Origin: Gulosibacter chungangensis
GTDB lineage: Bacteria; Actinomycetota; Actinomycetes; Actinomycetales; Microbacteriaceae
Length of the DNA stretch: 64,000 nucleotides
Direction of reading: 5' to 3'
Assembly: GCF_008831155.1 (NCBI RefSeq)
Contig: NZ_WBKB01000002.1
Coordinates: forward strand, 62,001-126,000
The notes beneath the pieces were generated by a model. The model ran no database searches, had not been told where the DNA came from, and saw only the letters and a program-made list of their open reading frames with translations. A program made the translations under genes and the position numbers. Shown here piece by piece: positions 7,707 to 16,395 of this stretch (position 1 is its first letter; each line of letters begins with the position of its first letter).

Positions 7707-8699
7707 TTATTCCTCGAACTTGAAGTACGTGCCGTTAAGGTCGGGCGCCTGATCGATCAGACCGTAGTCGGCGAGGTCGGCGGCATGCTGCTCGAGCATC
7801 GCGATCTCGGCGTCACCGATCGGGTAGAAGGTGTAGGGCGGCCAGCTGAGGATCAGATCGATGACCTCCTCGGAGGCACCATTGGTCCGGTAGAGCTCGG
7901 CGATGATCTCAGGGTCTGTGGCGGCAGCCTGGCTGGATTCCGCAAGCGTGGCGGTGATCGTCTGCACAAGCTCCGGATGCGCTTCGGCGAACTCCTGGGT
8001 GACCCACTGGAAGGTCCAGTTCAGGTTGTCGATATCGGTTCCGGTGACCACCACGGTCGCTCCCGGCACCAGCTGCGCGCTCGCGAAATACTGGTCCCAG
8101 GTTGCCCAGGCATCGACGCTGCCGCTATTGAAGGCGGAAGCGGCATCCTCGGGCGCGAGGTATACGAATTCGACTTCCGAAGGCGCAATCTCGGATTGCT
8201 CGAGCGCCCGCAACAGGAGGTATTCGCCGGTGCCGCCCTTGTTCACCGCGACCTTCTTGCCGCGCAGGTCCGCAACTTCAGTGACCGCGGATTCCTTGGT
8301 TGCGACGATGCCGACCGAGGCGGAAATGTCCTCAATCCCGATCACCACGACGGGGGTGCCGCTCGTGATGGCCGTGATGTAGTTCGTGAGGCCACCGGTA
8401 CCGACCTCAATGTCGCCGGCGTTTGCCGCCTCGAGTGCCGGTGCAAATGCTGGGAAGGGCCCCTTCCACTCGACCTGAGCATCCCGCTCGGCAAGGACAT
8501 CCTCGAGCAGTCCGGTGGTCTGCGCCACCGACAGTGACTGGTAACTATTGGTCGGGCCAATACTGACTGTGGTGACATCAGCGCCGGAACTCTCGCCCGA
8601 GGCTGCGTCGGAAGCAGCGCATCCGGAAGCGAGCAGCGCGAGGCCGGTGAGGAGCGCGCCGCCGAGGGAGCGCCGCAATCGTGGCTGGCTTTTGGTCAT
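7707..8699 (-). CDS. SsuA/TauA-like substrate-binding lipoprotein under TPP control
   Basis: This 330-residue lipoprotein (signal peptide with lipobox LASGC, Cys27) has the fold-typical start TTVSIGPTNSYQSLSVAQ and later DLRGKKVAVNKG, as in aliphatic-sulfonate and taurine binding proteins. The ATG at 8699 has a strong GGAAGG site; the upstream in-frame extension lacks signal-peptide character. It lacks the WTPNTNHTG motif of ThiY, so it probably binds a different ligand from the second importer. Its place in a TPP-riboswitch operon argues for a thiamin precursor or breakdown product rather than a plain sulfonate. Confidence 0.88.
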   Translation of the reverse strand: MTKSQPRLRRSLGGALLTGLALLASGCAASDAASGESSGADVTTVSIGPTNSYQSLSVAQTTGLLEDVLAERDAQVEWKGPFPAFAPALEAANAGDIEVGTGGLTNYITAITSGTPVVVIGIEDISASVGIVATKESAVTEVADLRGKKVAVNKGGTGEYLLLRALEQSEIAPSEVEFVYLAPEDAASAFNSGSVDAWATWDQYFASAQLVPGATVVVTGTDIDNLNWTFQWVTQEFAEAHPELVQTITATLAESSQAAATDPEIIAELYRTNGASEEVIDLILSWPPYTFYPIGDAEIAMLEQHAADLADYGLIDQAPDLNGTYFKFEE

Positions 8700-8749
8700 G
8701 GTTGTTATTCCTTCCAGTGGAGGGTGGAGGTGAGGATGCAGCGGTCGCG

Positions 8750-9643
8750 TTAGCTGCGTTGCGCGTTCGGTCGCCAGCGCAAGAGATAGGTTTCGAGACC
8801 GCGCACGATGAGGTCGGTGAGCACACCGAGCGCCGCATAGAGGAGGATGCAAACAATCACCACATCCGTTTGGCCGTACTGACGGGCCGTGGTGAGGAGG
8901 AAGCCGACGCCGGCATTCGCGCCGATGGTTTCCGCGACGATGAGTGCGACCCAGGCGAGGCCGAGTCCGTGCCGCAGCCCGGCAAGGATTTGCGGCAGTG
9001 CGGCGGGGATGAGCACTTGCAGCGCGGTTTGGAAGCTCGACAGTCGGTACAACTGGGCGAGTTCAAGTAGCCGTCGGTCGACGCTTTTTATGCCCGAGGA
9101 GGTGTTGATGTAGAGCGGTACTGCGGTGCCTACGATGACCAAGGCAATCTTCGGCGCCTCATCGATGCCGAACCAGAGAATGAATAGTGGCACGAGTGCC
9201 GTGAACGGGATAGCGCGGACCATCTGCATCGGTTTGTCGACGAGATCTTCGCCGAGTCGCCAGAAACCCGAGACCAGCCCGAGCAGAGTCCCGCTCAATA
9301 TCCCGACCGTCATGCCAATGAGCACCCGGGGGAGCGAAGCGAGAATCGCCTGGCCCAGTTGCCCACCGACTGCGAGGTCGAAGAACGCCGACCAGATCGC
9401 GCCCGGCCCCGGCAATACCCGTTCGTTGAGCCATCCGAGGACGTCCGCGAACTGCCAAATGGCGAGCACCACGAGGACCGACAGCCAAGGTCGGAGCATG
9501 CGAAGGAACGTCCGGAACACACCGCTGAGCTCGCGACCGGAATGGCGGTTACGCGGCGTTGCGGTCGCGATTGCGGATGGCGCCGTTCGAGGGTGCACGG
9601 TGGGCAGCACCTGCGGACGGCGCTTCGATTGCACATCAGTCAT
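8750..9643 (-). CDS. ABC transporter permease, SsuC/TauC-like, first gene of a TPP-riboswitch operon
   Basis: This 297-residue permease has a cytoplasmic N-terminal tail of about 40 residues, then six or so hydrophobic segments. The EAA-type loop reads RRLLELAQLYRLSSFQ. The ATG at 9643 (start MTDVQSKRR) lies three bases after the P1 3' strand of the TPP aptamer and uses its GAAGGGAA as ribosome site; longer frames would run into the aptamer. It is followed by its binding protein and ATPase, making a complete importer with the order permease, binding protein, ATPase. Confidence 0.9.
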   Translation of the reverse strand: MTDVQSKRRPQVLPTVHPRTAPSAIATATPRNRHSGRELSGVFRTFLRMLRPWLSVLVVLAIWQFADVLGWLNERVLPGPGAIWSAFFDLAVGGQLGQAILASLPRVLIGMTVGILSGTLLGLVSGFWRLGEDLVDKPMQMVRAIPFTALVPLFILWFGIDEAPKIALVIVGTAVPLYINTSSGIKSVDRRLLELAQLYRLSSFQTALQVLIPAALPQILAGLRHGLGLAWVALIVAETIGANAGVGFLLTTARQYGQTDVVIVCILLYAALGVLTDLIVRGLETYLLRWRPNAQRS

Positions 9644-9646
9644 CAA

Positions 9647-9723
9647 GACATTCCCTTCGCCAGTACTAACTGGATCAGGTTCGACGGGTGTGATCTCAGC
9701 CGCTGATTGCGGCACCCCGTGTC
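9647..9723 (-). promoter_or_regulatory. TPP riboswitch controlling the SsuABC-like operon
   Basis: Read leftward, the conserved blocks are GACACGGGGTGCC, GCTGAGATC, ACCCGTCGAACCTGATC and GCGAAGGGAATGTC. P1 is GACA (9723-9720) with TGTC (9650-9647). It is nearly identical to the aptamer at 6848-6924 across the core, suggesting duplication of the leader. The start codon of the permease follows the 3' strand of P1 by three bases, so the ribosome site is in the aptamer itself. Confidence 0.95.
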
Positions 9724-9733
9724 ACGATCAATC

Positions 9734-9739
9734 ATCCTA
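9734..9739 (-). promoter_or_regulatory. Candidate -10 box of the SsuABC-like operon
   Basis: On the minus strand this reads TAGGAT, ending 8 bases before the first base of the riboswitch region, so transcription would begin right at the aptamer. It is embedded in a small dyad, ATCATC-CTA-GATGAT (9731-9745). I cannot see a good -35 box. Confidence 0.4.
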
Positions 9740-9745
9740 GATGAT

Positions 9746-10004
9746 CGATTCCGTTCTGTTCCACTGTCAGCCGGGAAAGTTGCCGCTGACGGCGGAAACA
9801 CGAAAAATCACAAGTGTTGGGAATGCGATACCCTCGACAAGGAGTTGCCCGATAGCGGGCGCTCTGAACAAATACCTTTTTCGGTGGCGAGTGCCTCGGG
9901 CCGATCGACAACCGCAATCCAACGACGGATGGCGGTGACCACCCGCGGCGAAGGATCTGCGTACTGAAAAGGGTCGTGCACTGTTGTCAGAGAGGACATC
10001 GTTA
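9746..10004. other. Intergenic stretch without a recognisable gene
   Basis: This stretch separates the leftward thiamin transporter operon from the rightward peptidase gene. It contains one small hairpin, GCCCG-ATAG-CGGGC (9847-9860), with no T run. I see no RNA gene, repeat or clear promoter in it; the short open frames show no coding character. Confidence 0.5.
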
Positions 10005-11975
10005 GTGAACCGACAGCAAACCATTCACCCGAGAACGAGAATAAAGCGCAGAACATTGCTGGGCTTGAGCGCAGCCGCAGCGGTAGTGCCGCTAGTAATA
10101 TCGACCGGCATCGCGAACGCGGCACCAGCGCCCGAAGGTGGCATCGAGGCCATTGAATCGGGCACCTACATCCCCGGCTACCTCGATGAGTATCTGAGCC
10201 AACCGGTGGCCGCCGATGTGTTCGGTCACGTCGAGCATCTCTCGGTAGATATCGGCCCGCGAGTCGCCGGAACCGAGGCAGAGGATGCGGGCATCGCCTA
10301 CGTCCAGTCGCTCCTCGACTCGTATGGCTACGAAACCGAGATCGAAACATTCGCCACTCCGGTATCGGACTTCGCCGATGTCACGCCGAGCCGCGATGAC
10401 GTCGAAGGAACCGGCAGTTGGCAGTTCCGTCCGGCAGCCAATGCGCTGTTTACCGGCCCGGATGCCCCGGTGTCTGGTGAGGTCATCGACATTGACGACG
10501 GGAGCGATCTTGCCGCTGCCGATATCGCAGGCAAATTTGTGCTCGTGAACTGGATGCAAAATGCCACGAACCGCAACGCACTGCTCAGCGATATCGCCGC
10601 ACAAAATCCTGCCGGCATCATCCAGACCCAAACCACACCGAACGGCGCGATTCCGAACCCCGGTTCGGTACCCGAATCGGTGCAGGGCACGATCGTGACC
10701 TCGGTGGGGACGATTCAGGGGGAACGCATCCGGGCACTCCTTGAAACCGAGGCACTCTCGCTGAGTATCGTGACCGACCAGAGCACCACCGAGAGCTCGA
10801 ACGTGATCGGCGTCCTCCCCGCTGTCGGTGACAGCGAGGGCACCGCGCCGATCGTGTACATCGGCTCGCACATTGACTCGGTCGTTGGTAGCCCCGGCGC
10901 GAGCGACAATGCCTCCGGCGTTGCAATCATGCTCGAGTCGGCTCGCATCCTGGCGCTCTATGACTGGGATGTGGAAATCCGAATCGGTGCCTGGGGTGCC
11001 GAAGAACGCGGCATTATTGGTTCGGCGTACCACGCGAACCAGCTCACACAGGATGAGATCGACCGTACGATCGGTGCCTGGAATATGGACATGGCCGGGA
11101 CCTCATACTTAGGGACCGAAGAGCAGCCCACCGGGTTCTGGGGCCTGTCGGTGAACCCGGACAACGCCGACAACGACGTGCTGAACTTCGCGAGCGAAGT
11201 GACGCAGCACCAGGGTGAAGGTGAGCTCAACCGCGGCTATGTCGGTCGCAGCGACCACCAGTCTTTCCACGATGTTGGCATTAATGCCGCGGTGTTCAGC
11301 TGGATGTTCTGGTCGGAGGACACCTCCATCGTGCTCGAACCGACCTATCACCGACCTTCGGACACCATCGACAACATCTCGGAAGAGCGCCTCGGTATTG
11401 CCGCGCAGTACATTGGCGGTTCGGTCTTCCTGGCCTCGCTGAACGAGGTGACCGTGTCGGTGCTGGCCGAAGACGGTTCGGCGGCCGCCGGTGTGCCCGT
11501 CGCCATGCAGTGTGGTGAGGATGACGGCTGGCGCGAGGTTGGTGAAACGGATGAGTCCGGATCGATCGCGACGCTCGCCCCGCATGTGGAGTGTGACTTC
11601 GCGGCACTCGCGGAGGATGGCACTCGCGGCGGTTCGCTTGACGAGCAGATCTCGGGCGACACCGCAGTGAGCATCGCTCTTGAAGCGGCAGTAATCCCGC
11701 CGACGGACACAGAAGAGCCGACGGACACCCCGGCACCTACGGAGACGTCCGGGCCAACTGAGACCGTCACACCAACCGAACCGGGTGACACGACCGCGCC
11801 CACACAGACCGGCGGTACGGGAGGTGACTCGACCGATGCAGGGAACAAGGTCGACAACGGCCTGGCACAGACCGGTGCTTCGATTACCGGCGGAGTGCTG
11901 CTCGCCGCAGCACTCGTTGCGGCCGGTGCGTATCTCGTCACCAAACGAAATCGAATCACTGCAACCGATGAGTGA
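10005..11975 (+). CDS. Secreted M28 family aminopeptidase with PA domain and LAQTG sortase signal
   Basis: This is a predicted zinc aminopeptidase displayed on the cell wall. The N terminus has a Tat-like signal (KRRTLLGLSAAAAVVP, then ANAAPA). Metal and catalytic motifs of M28 are in order: HIDSV (from about residue 289), GASDNASG, GAEERGIIGS, MDMAG and SDHQSFHD. The segment before HIDS looks like a PA insertion. A Thr/Pro-rich stalk follows (TETSGPTETVTPTEPGD), then LAQTG (620-624), a hydrophobic stretch and KRNR, the layout of a class-E-type sortase substrate. I prefer the GTG at 10005 (AGAGAGG site) to the TTG at 9984. No sortase gene is in the window. Confidence 0.9.
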   Translation: MNRQQTIHPRTRIKRRTLLGLSAAAAVVPLVISTGIANAAPAPEGGIEAIESGTYIPGYLDEYLSQPVAADVFGHVEHLSVDIGPRVAGTEAEDAGIAYVQSLLDSYGYETEIETFATPVSDFADVTPSRDDVEGTGSWQFRPAANALFTGPDAPVSGEVIDIDDGSDLAAADIAGKFVLVNWMQNATNRNALLSDIAAQNPAGIIQTQTTPNGAIPNPGSVPESVQGTIVTSVGTIQGERIRALLETEALSLSIVTDQSTTESSNVIGVLPAVGDSEGTAPIVYIGSHIDSVVGSPGASDNASGVAIMLESARILALYDWDVEIRIGAWGAEERGIIGSAYHANQLTQDEIDRTIGAWNMDMAGTSYLGTEEQPTGFWGLSVNPDNADNDVLNFASEVTQHQGEGELNRGYVGRSDHQSFHDVGINAAVFSWMFWSEDTSIVLEPTYHRPSDTIDNISEERLGIAAQYIGGSVFLASLNEVTVSVLAEDGSAAAGVPVAMQCGEDDGWREVGETDESGSIATLAPHVECDFAALAEDGTRGGSLDEQISGDTAVSIALEAAVIPPTDTEEPTDTPAPTETSGPTETVTPTEPGDTTAPTQTGGTGGDSTDAGNKVDNGLAQTGASITGGVLLAAALVAAGAYLVTKRNRITATDE

Positions 11976-12022
11976 CTAATGCAGTGCTAGCCAAGACTCC
12001 ACGAAGCTCGTGAGTCCTTGGC

Positions 12023-12060
12023 GGTGGGGCCCGGCCTAGGAAGCTATGTCGGGCCCCACC
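12023..12060 (+). terminator. Hairpin after the M28 peptidase gene
   Basis: GGTGGGGCCCG (12023-12033) and CGGGCCCCACC (12050-12060) form a perfect 11-bp stem with a 16-base loop. No T run follows, so it is either an actinomycete-type terminator without a U tract or an mRNA 3'-stabilising stem. Confidence 0.55.
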
Positions 12061-12171
12061 ACGCTTAAGCGTTCAGCGCTGCCACGCGACCCACCAAGAC
12101 CGGGTTTTCCGGAAGGAAATTGCGGGTCAGCTCCACGGTGATCCTCGGAGTCGGTGCGTATCGTCGGGGCC

Positions 12172-12417
12172 ATGAGCAATATCTTTGATGGAATCCGAAA
12201 GAGTCGCTTCCGCCGCGGCCCGAGCCGCCTTCTCGGCGGTATCGCCGGTGGACTCGCGACCACGACCGGCCTCAACGTCTGGCTGGTCCGGCTCCTTGTG
12301 CTGTTGTCCTTTCTGCTGCCGGTCTTCGGCCTCGGCATGTATCTCGTGGTCTGGGCGCTCACGCCCTGGCAAGACAGCAGCATCCCCGCGGAGCAGGTTT
12401 TCGGCAGCCGGAACTAG
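12172..12417 (+). CDS. PspC-domain membrane protein
   Basis: This 81-residue protein matches the PspC domain: a basic N terminus, RLLGGIAGGLATTTGLNVWLVR with its typical glycine-rich turn, and one hydrophobic hairpin ending in VVWALTPWQ. Stand-alone PspC proteins of actinobacteria are small envelope-stress-associated membrane proteins of unclear role. The ATG at 12172 is favoured because TATCGT (12159-12164) lies seven bases before it, fitting a leaderless mRNA; an in-frame GTG at 12154 is the alternative. Its stop overlaps that of the convergent M20 peptidase gene in the tetramer CTAG. Confidence 0.85.
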   Translation: MSNIFDGIRKSRFRRGPSRLLGGIAGGLATTTGLNVWLVRLLVLLSFLLPVFGLGMYLVVWALTPWQDSSIPAEQVFGSRN

Positions 12418-13757
12418 CGAGCATGCCCTGCGTCACCGAGCACGACCTCGGCGAGTGCTCGCGTGGTCAGATCAATCGATTCCAGGTCGATGCGTTCATT
12501 GTGTGCATGCAGCCTGTTCCGAAACTCCACGAGCGGTAAGCGTTTCGAGATGAGCCCAAAACCATACACATTCGCCCCGAGGGCCCGCAGGAACCGGCCA
12601 TCACTGCCACCCGGGCCAATTCCAACCGCGGGGATCGCATCCGGATAGTGCCTCGCGAACACCTCGAGGATGCGGTTATACAGTTCCGTGCCGGTGGGCG
12701 AGGTGTTGCCGGGCGTGAATTCCGAGCCGCTGATCCGGATCACGTCTTGCCACGGTTCGAGCACCTGCCGCAGCCAGGCATCAACATCCGCCTCGGTTTG
12801 CCCCGGCAGCACCCGAATATCGAGATCAACGGTTGCCTCGCCGGGGATCACGTTCAGCTTTTCTCCCGCGCGAACCACATTGGGTGACACCGTCATGTGC
12901 GTGAGTGCGTGGCCGAGCCCCGCGAGCGACCCGAGTTCCGGAAGCACCGCATCCAATCGTTCCGGATCGACGAGTGCCTCGGCGGTGTCCGAATCCAGAT
13001 GCAGGGCTGAGACAAACTCCGGCCAGTAGGGGAGCACCATCGGCGGTGCCGGGTTGCGCAGGAGCGCCAGCACAATCTCGGATGCGGCTTCCGCGGCACT
13101 GCGGGAACCCCACGGCACGGCAGCGTGGGCGGGTACCCCGGTGACATGGATGCGGCGGGGCGCACGACCTTTCTCACCAATACCGATGGTGATCCCCGAG
13201 TCGGCGCGGGACGGGTCGAGGAGCACGCCGCCCTGCTCGGTGAGGACATCATCGGCACGCAGGAGCTCGGGGTGATGCTCGACGATCCAGCCGGTGCCAA
13301 AGTCACCGCCAGCTTCCTCATCGGCAACAGCCGCGAAGATGAGGTCACCGAGGGGTGGCTGTTCCGATTCGATGGCGCGCTTGGTGATGACCGCCATCGC
13401 CGCGGTGAGCGTGAGCATATCCACCGCGCCGCGACCCCAGACCTCGCCATCGACAATTTCGCCGCTAAATGGCCCGTGCATCCAACCGGCCTTCTCAACC
13501 GGGACCACGTCGATATGGCCAAGTAAGAGGATCGAGCGAGCCGATGCATCCCGCCCGGCGACCCGAACAATCAGCGAGGCGCGGCCGGGATGCGGTTCGA
13601 CCACGTCGGTGGTCACCCGCGGGGACTCGAGTGCCTCGCCAAAATACGCTTCCAGAGTGCGGACGTTGAGGATCTCATTGCCGGAATCCGGGGTGCCGTG
13701 GTTCACCGCGGCATTGCGGATCAGGGCTTGCAGCAGGCTCGTGGTCTCATCGGACAT
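12414..13757 (-). CDS. M20 family metallopeptidase / deacylase
   Basis: This 447-residue cytoplasmic zinc hydrolase resembles the ArgE/DapE/carboxypeptidase branch of M20. Zinc motifs are GHIDVVP, GRGAVDM and the catalytic DEEAGG. The dimerisation domain occupies the middle third. No signal peptide is present, so it acts on intracellular peptides or acyl amino acids; the exact substrate is unknown. The ATG at 13757 lies seven bases after TAGCGT (minus strand, 13770-13765), fitting a leaderless message; a GTG at 13766 is possible. It is divergent from argG, but I would not infer an ArgE role from that alone. Confidence 0.9.
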   Translation of the reverse strand: MSDETTSLLQALIRNAAVNHGTPDSGNEILNVRTLEAYFGEALESPRVTTDVVEPHPGRASLIVRVAGRDASARSILLLGHIDVVPVEKAGWMHGPFSGEIVDGEVWGRGAVDMLTLTAAMAVITKRAIESEQPPLGDLIFAAVADEEAGGDFGTGWIVEHHPELLRADDVLTEQGGVLLDPSRADSGITIGIGEKGRAPRRIHVTGVPAHAAVPWGSRSAAEAASEIVLALLRNPAPPMVLPYWPEFVSALHLDSDTAEALVDPERLDAVLPELGSLAGLGHALTHMTVSPNVVRAGEKLNVIPGEATVDLDIRVLPGQTEADVDAWLRQVLEPWQDVIRISGSEFTPGNTSPTGTELYNRILEVFARHYPDAIPAVGIGPGGSDGRFLRALGANVYGFGLISKRLPLVEFRNRLHAHNERIDLESIDLTTRALAEVVLGDAGHAR

Positions 13758-13824
13758 GGAAGCCACGCTACTCGGATGCCTTCGAATTCCGCAGGAAGGC
13801 GAAATGCGATGGTTAGGAGCCTAA

Positions 13825-15288
<1,464 letters not shown>

Positions 15289-15306
15289 GCCACAGCATCC
15301 TTGGCT

Positions 15307-15350
15307 GAAGCTGGCCCTTGGCAAGATATCTCTTGCCGAGGGCCAGCTTC
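15307..15350 (+). terminator. Terminator hairpin after argG
   Basis: GAAGCTGGCCCTTGGCAAGA (15307-15326) pairs with TCTTGCCGAGGGCCAGCTTC (15331-15350) over 20 positions with one mismatch around TATC. The stem is very stable; no long T run follows. Confidence 0.8.
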
Positions 15351-15388
15351 GTGGTGAATGCGTTTGAAAGAAAGAGAACCTACGGGCG

Positions 15389-15661
15389 ATGAAAAAGCTG
15401 GTGTGCGAATTGTGTGGCAGCAATTCCTCCACACCGCTGAAGCTCGAAGGTACGAACAACTCAACAAGACCTCAGTCGAGATGCGGAGATTCAACCCGAG
15501 CTTTGTATTGCAAGAGCCGAGGTCTCGAAGAACTGGTAAATACCGCGGCCAGGGTCGATTCTTCTGAGATGCACCTCGGGCTAGTAATCAACCGAACGCT
15601 TTACGCGAGCTCCCGTTCCTGCCTCGTCTCGGCTCGAGCATCCTCGTTCGGGGCGAACTGA
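15389..15661 (+). pseudogene. Degenerate zinc-ribbon protein fragment
   Basis: The frame starts ATGAAAAAGCTGGTGTGCGAA, encoding MKKLVCELCGSN, which matches the start of many bacterial proteins with an N-terminal CxxC zinc ribbon. The expected second knuckle (FVCQSCG) appears only as YCKSRGLEEL about 35 residues later, with one cysteine lost, and the intervening part is abnormal. The rest of the frame runs into the convergent membrane-protein gene by 61 bases. Base composition is AT-richer than the neighbours. I read this as a decayed 5' remnant rather than a working gene; a short real peptide cannot be excluded. Confidence 0.35.
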
Positions 15662-16215
15662 AACAGCATCGAATACACGGGCCCGGTCAAGAGCCAAATG
15701 ACATTCACCAGGGTGACGCGGCCTACCCACGCCCACAGCGGATCGTTCCAGAGTTCTTCCATTGACTCAGGCACCCACCAGCCCGAGAACGCTTTCATGA
15801 GTATGAGCGCGGCCACCGCGATCGCCCACGCGACGAGTATCCGCAGCCACTCGCGCCACTCGTACCTGATGCGCTTAGGCCCGGACTTCGGCACTCTTGG
15901 TGGCTTCGGCCCACCCGCGAAGCGGTGCGCGAACCAAGCATCGACGCTGCTGATGAGTCGGTGCCCGAAGCCAACGCTGAAACCCAAGTAGAGCGCCGCG
16001 AACCCGTGAACCCCCGTCGGTTCCGTACCCCGCGAGAGGTCGAACGCGACGAGACCGATCAGCACGAGGTCAATCAATGGAACACACACGAGCAATACGT
16101 TGCTGAGTCGCCGCAGCTTGAGCAGGTAGCGGGCTGCCAGCCCGACAAAGAGTAGTACCCAGAAGCCGATCTCCGCGGCAACGATCGCCCCAACAACAAA
16201 CGTTCCTGTATCCAT
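15601..16215 (-). CDS. Predicted four-helix integral membrane protein
   Basis: The 204-residue protein has about four hydrophobic segments: VVGAIVAAEIGFWVLLFVGL, VCVPLIDLVLIGLVAFDL, ILVAWAIAVAALILM and VIWLLTGPVYSMLF. A basic cytoplasmic loop, KPPRVPKSGPKRIRYEWR, lies in the middle. It resembles hypothetical membrane proteins found in Firmicutes and actinobacteria, for which I know no function. No catalytic motif is visible. It is transcribed alone, toward argG. Confidence is high that it is a gene and low for any role. Confidence 0.8.
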   Translation of the reverse strand: MDTGTFVVGAIVAAEIGFWVLLFVGLAARYLLKLRRLSNVLLVCVPLIDLVLIGLVAFDLSRGTEPTGVHGFAALYLGFSVGFGHRLISSVDAWFAHRFAGGPKPPRVPKSGPKRIRYEWREWLRILVAWAIAVAALILMKAFSGWWVPESMEELWNDPLWAWVGRVTLVNVIWLLTGPVYSMLFQFAPNEDARAETRQERELA

Positions 16216-16395
16216 GCCTCAAACGTCTCAGGTCGGCAACCTCATCCACATCGCCCAAACACACGCATCTGCAACGTATCGACATCGGCCATGTGGCCTA
16301 CACCATTTGCGGGTCGAGCCCTGGGAACCCCTGCGATAGATTGGCGAGCAGACGTTTGATCCTTGATTCCCTTGAACGGTGGTGGCGCCAACTTG

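Noticed and set aside
7653-8537. A 294-codon plus-strand frame across the SsuA-like binding-protein gene
   Set aside because: Shadow of the minus-strand lipoprotein gene, which has a lipobox, ribosome site and family motifs.
12414-12417. Shared CTAG of two convergent stop codons as a special signal
   Set aside because: Overlapping convergent stops at CTAG, and again near 26056-26059, are common in compact genomes and need no special explanation.
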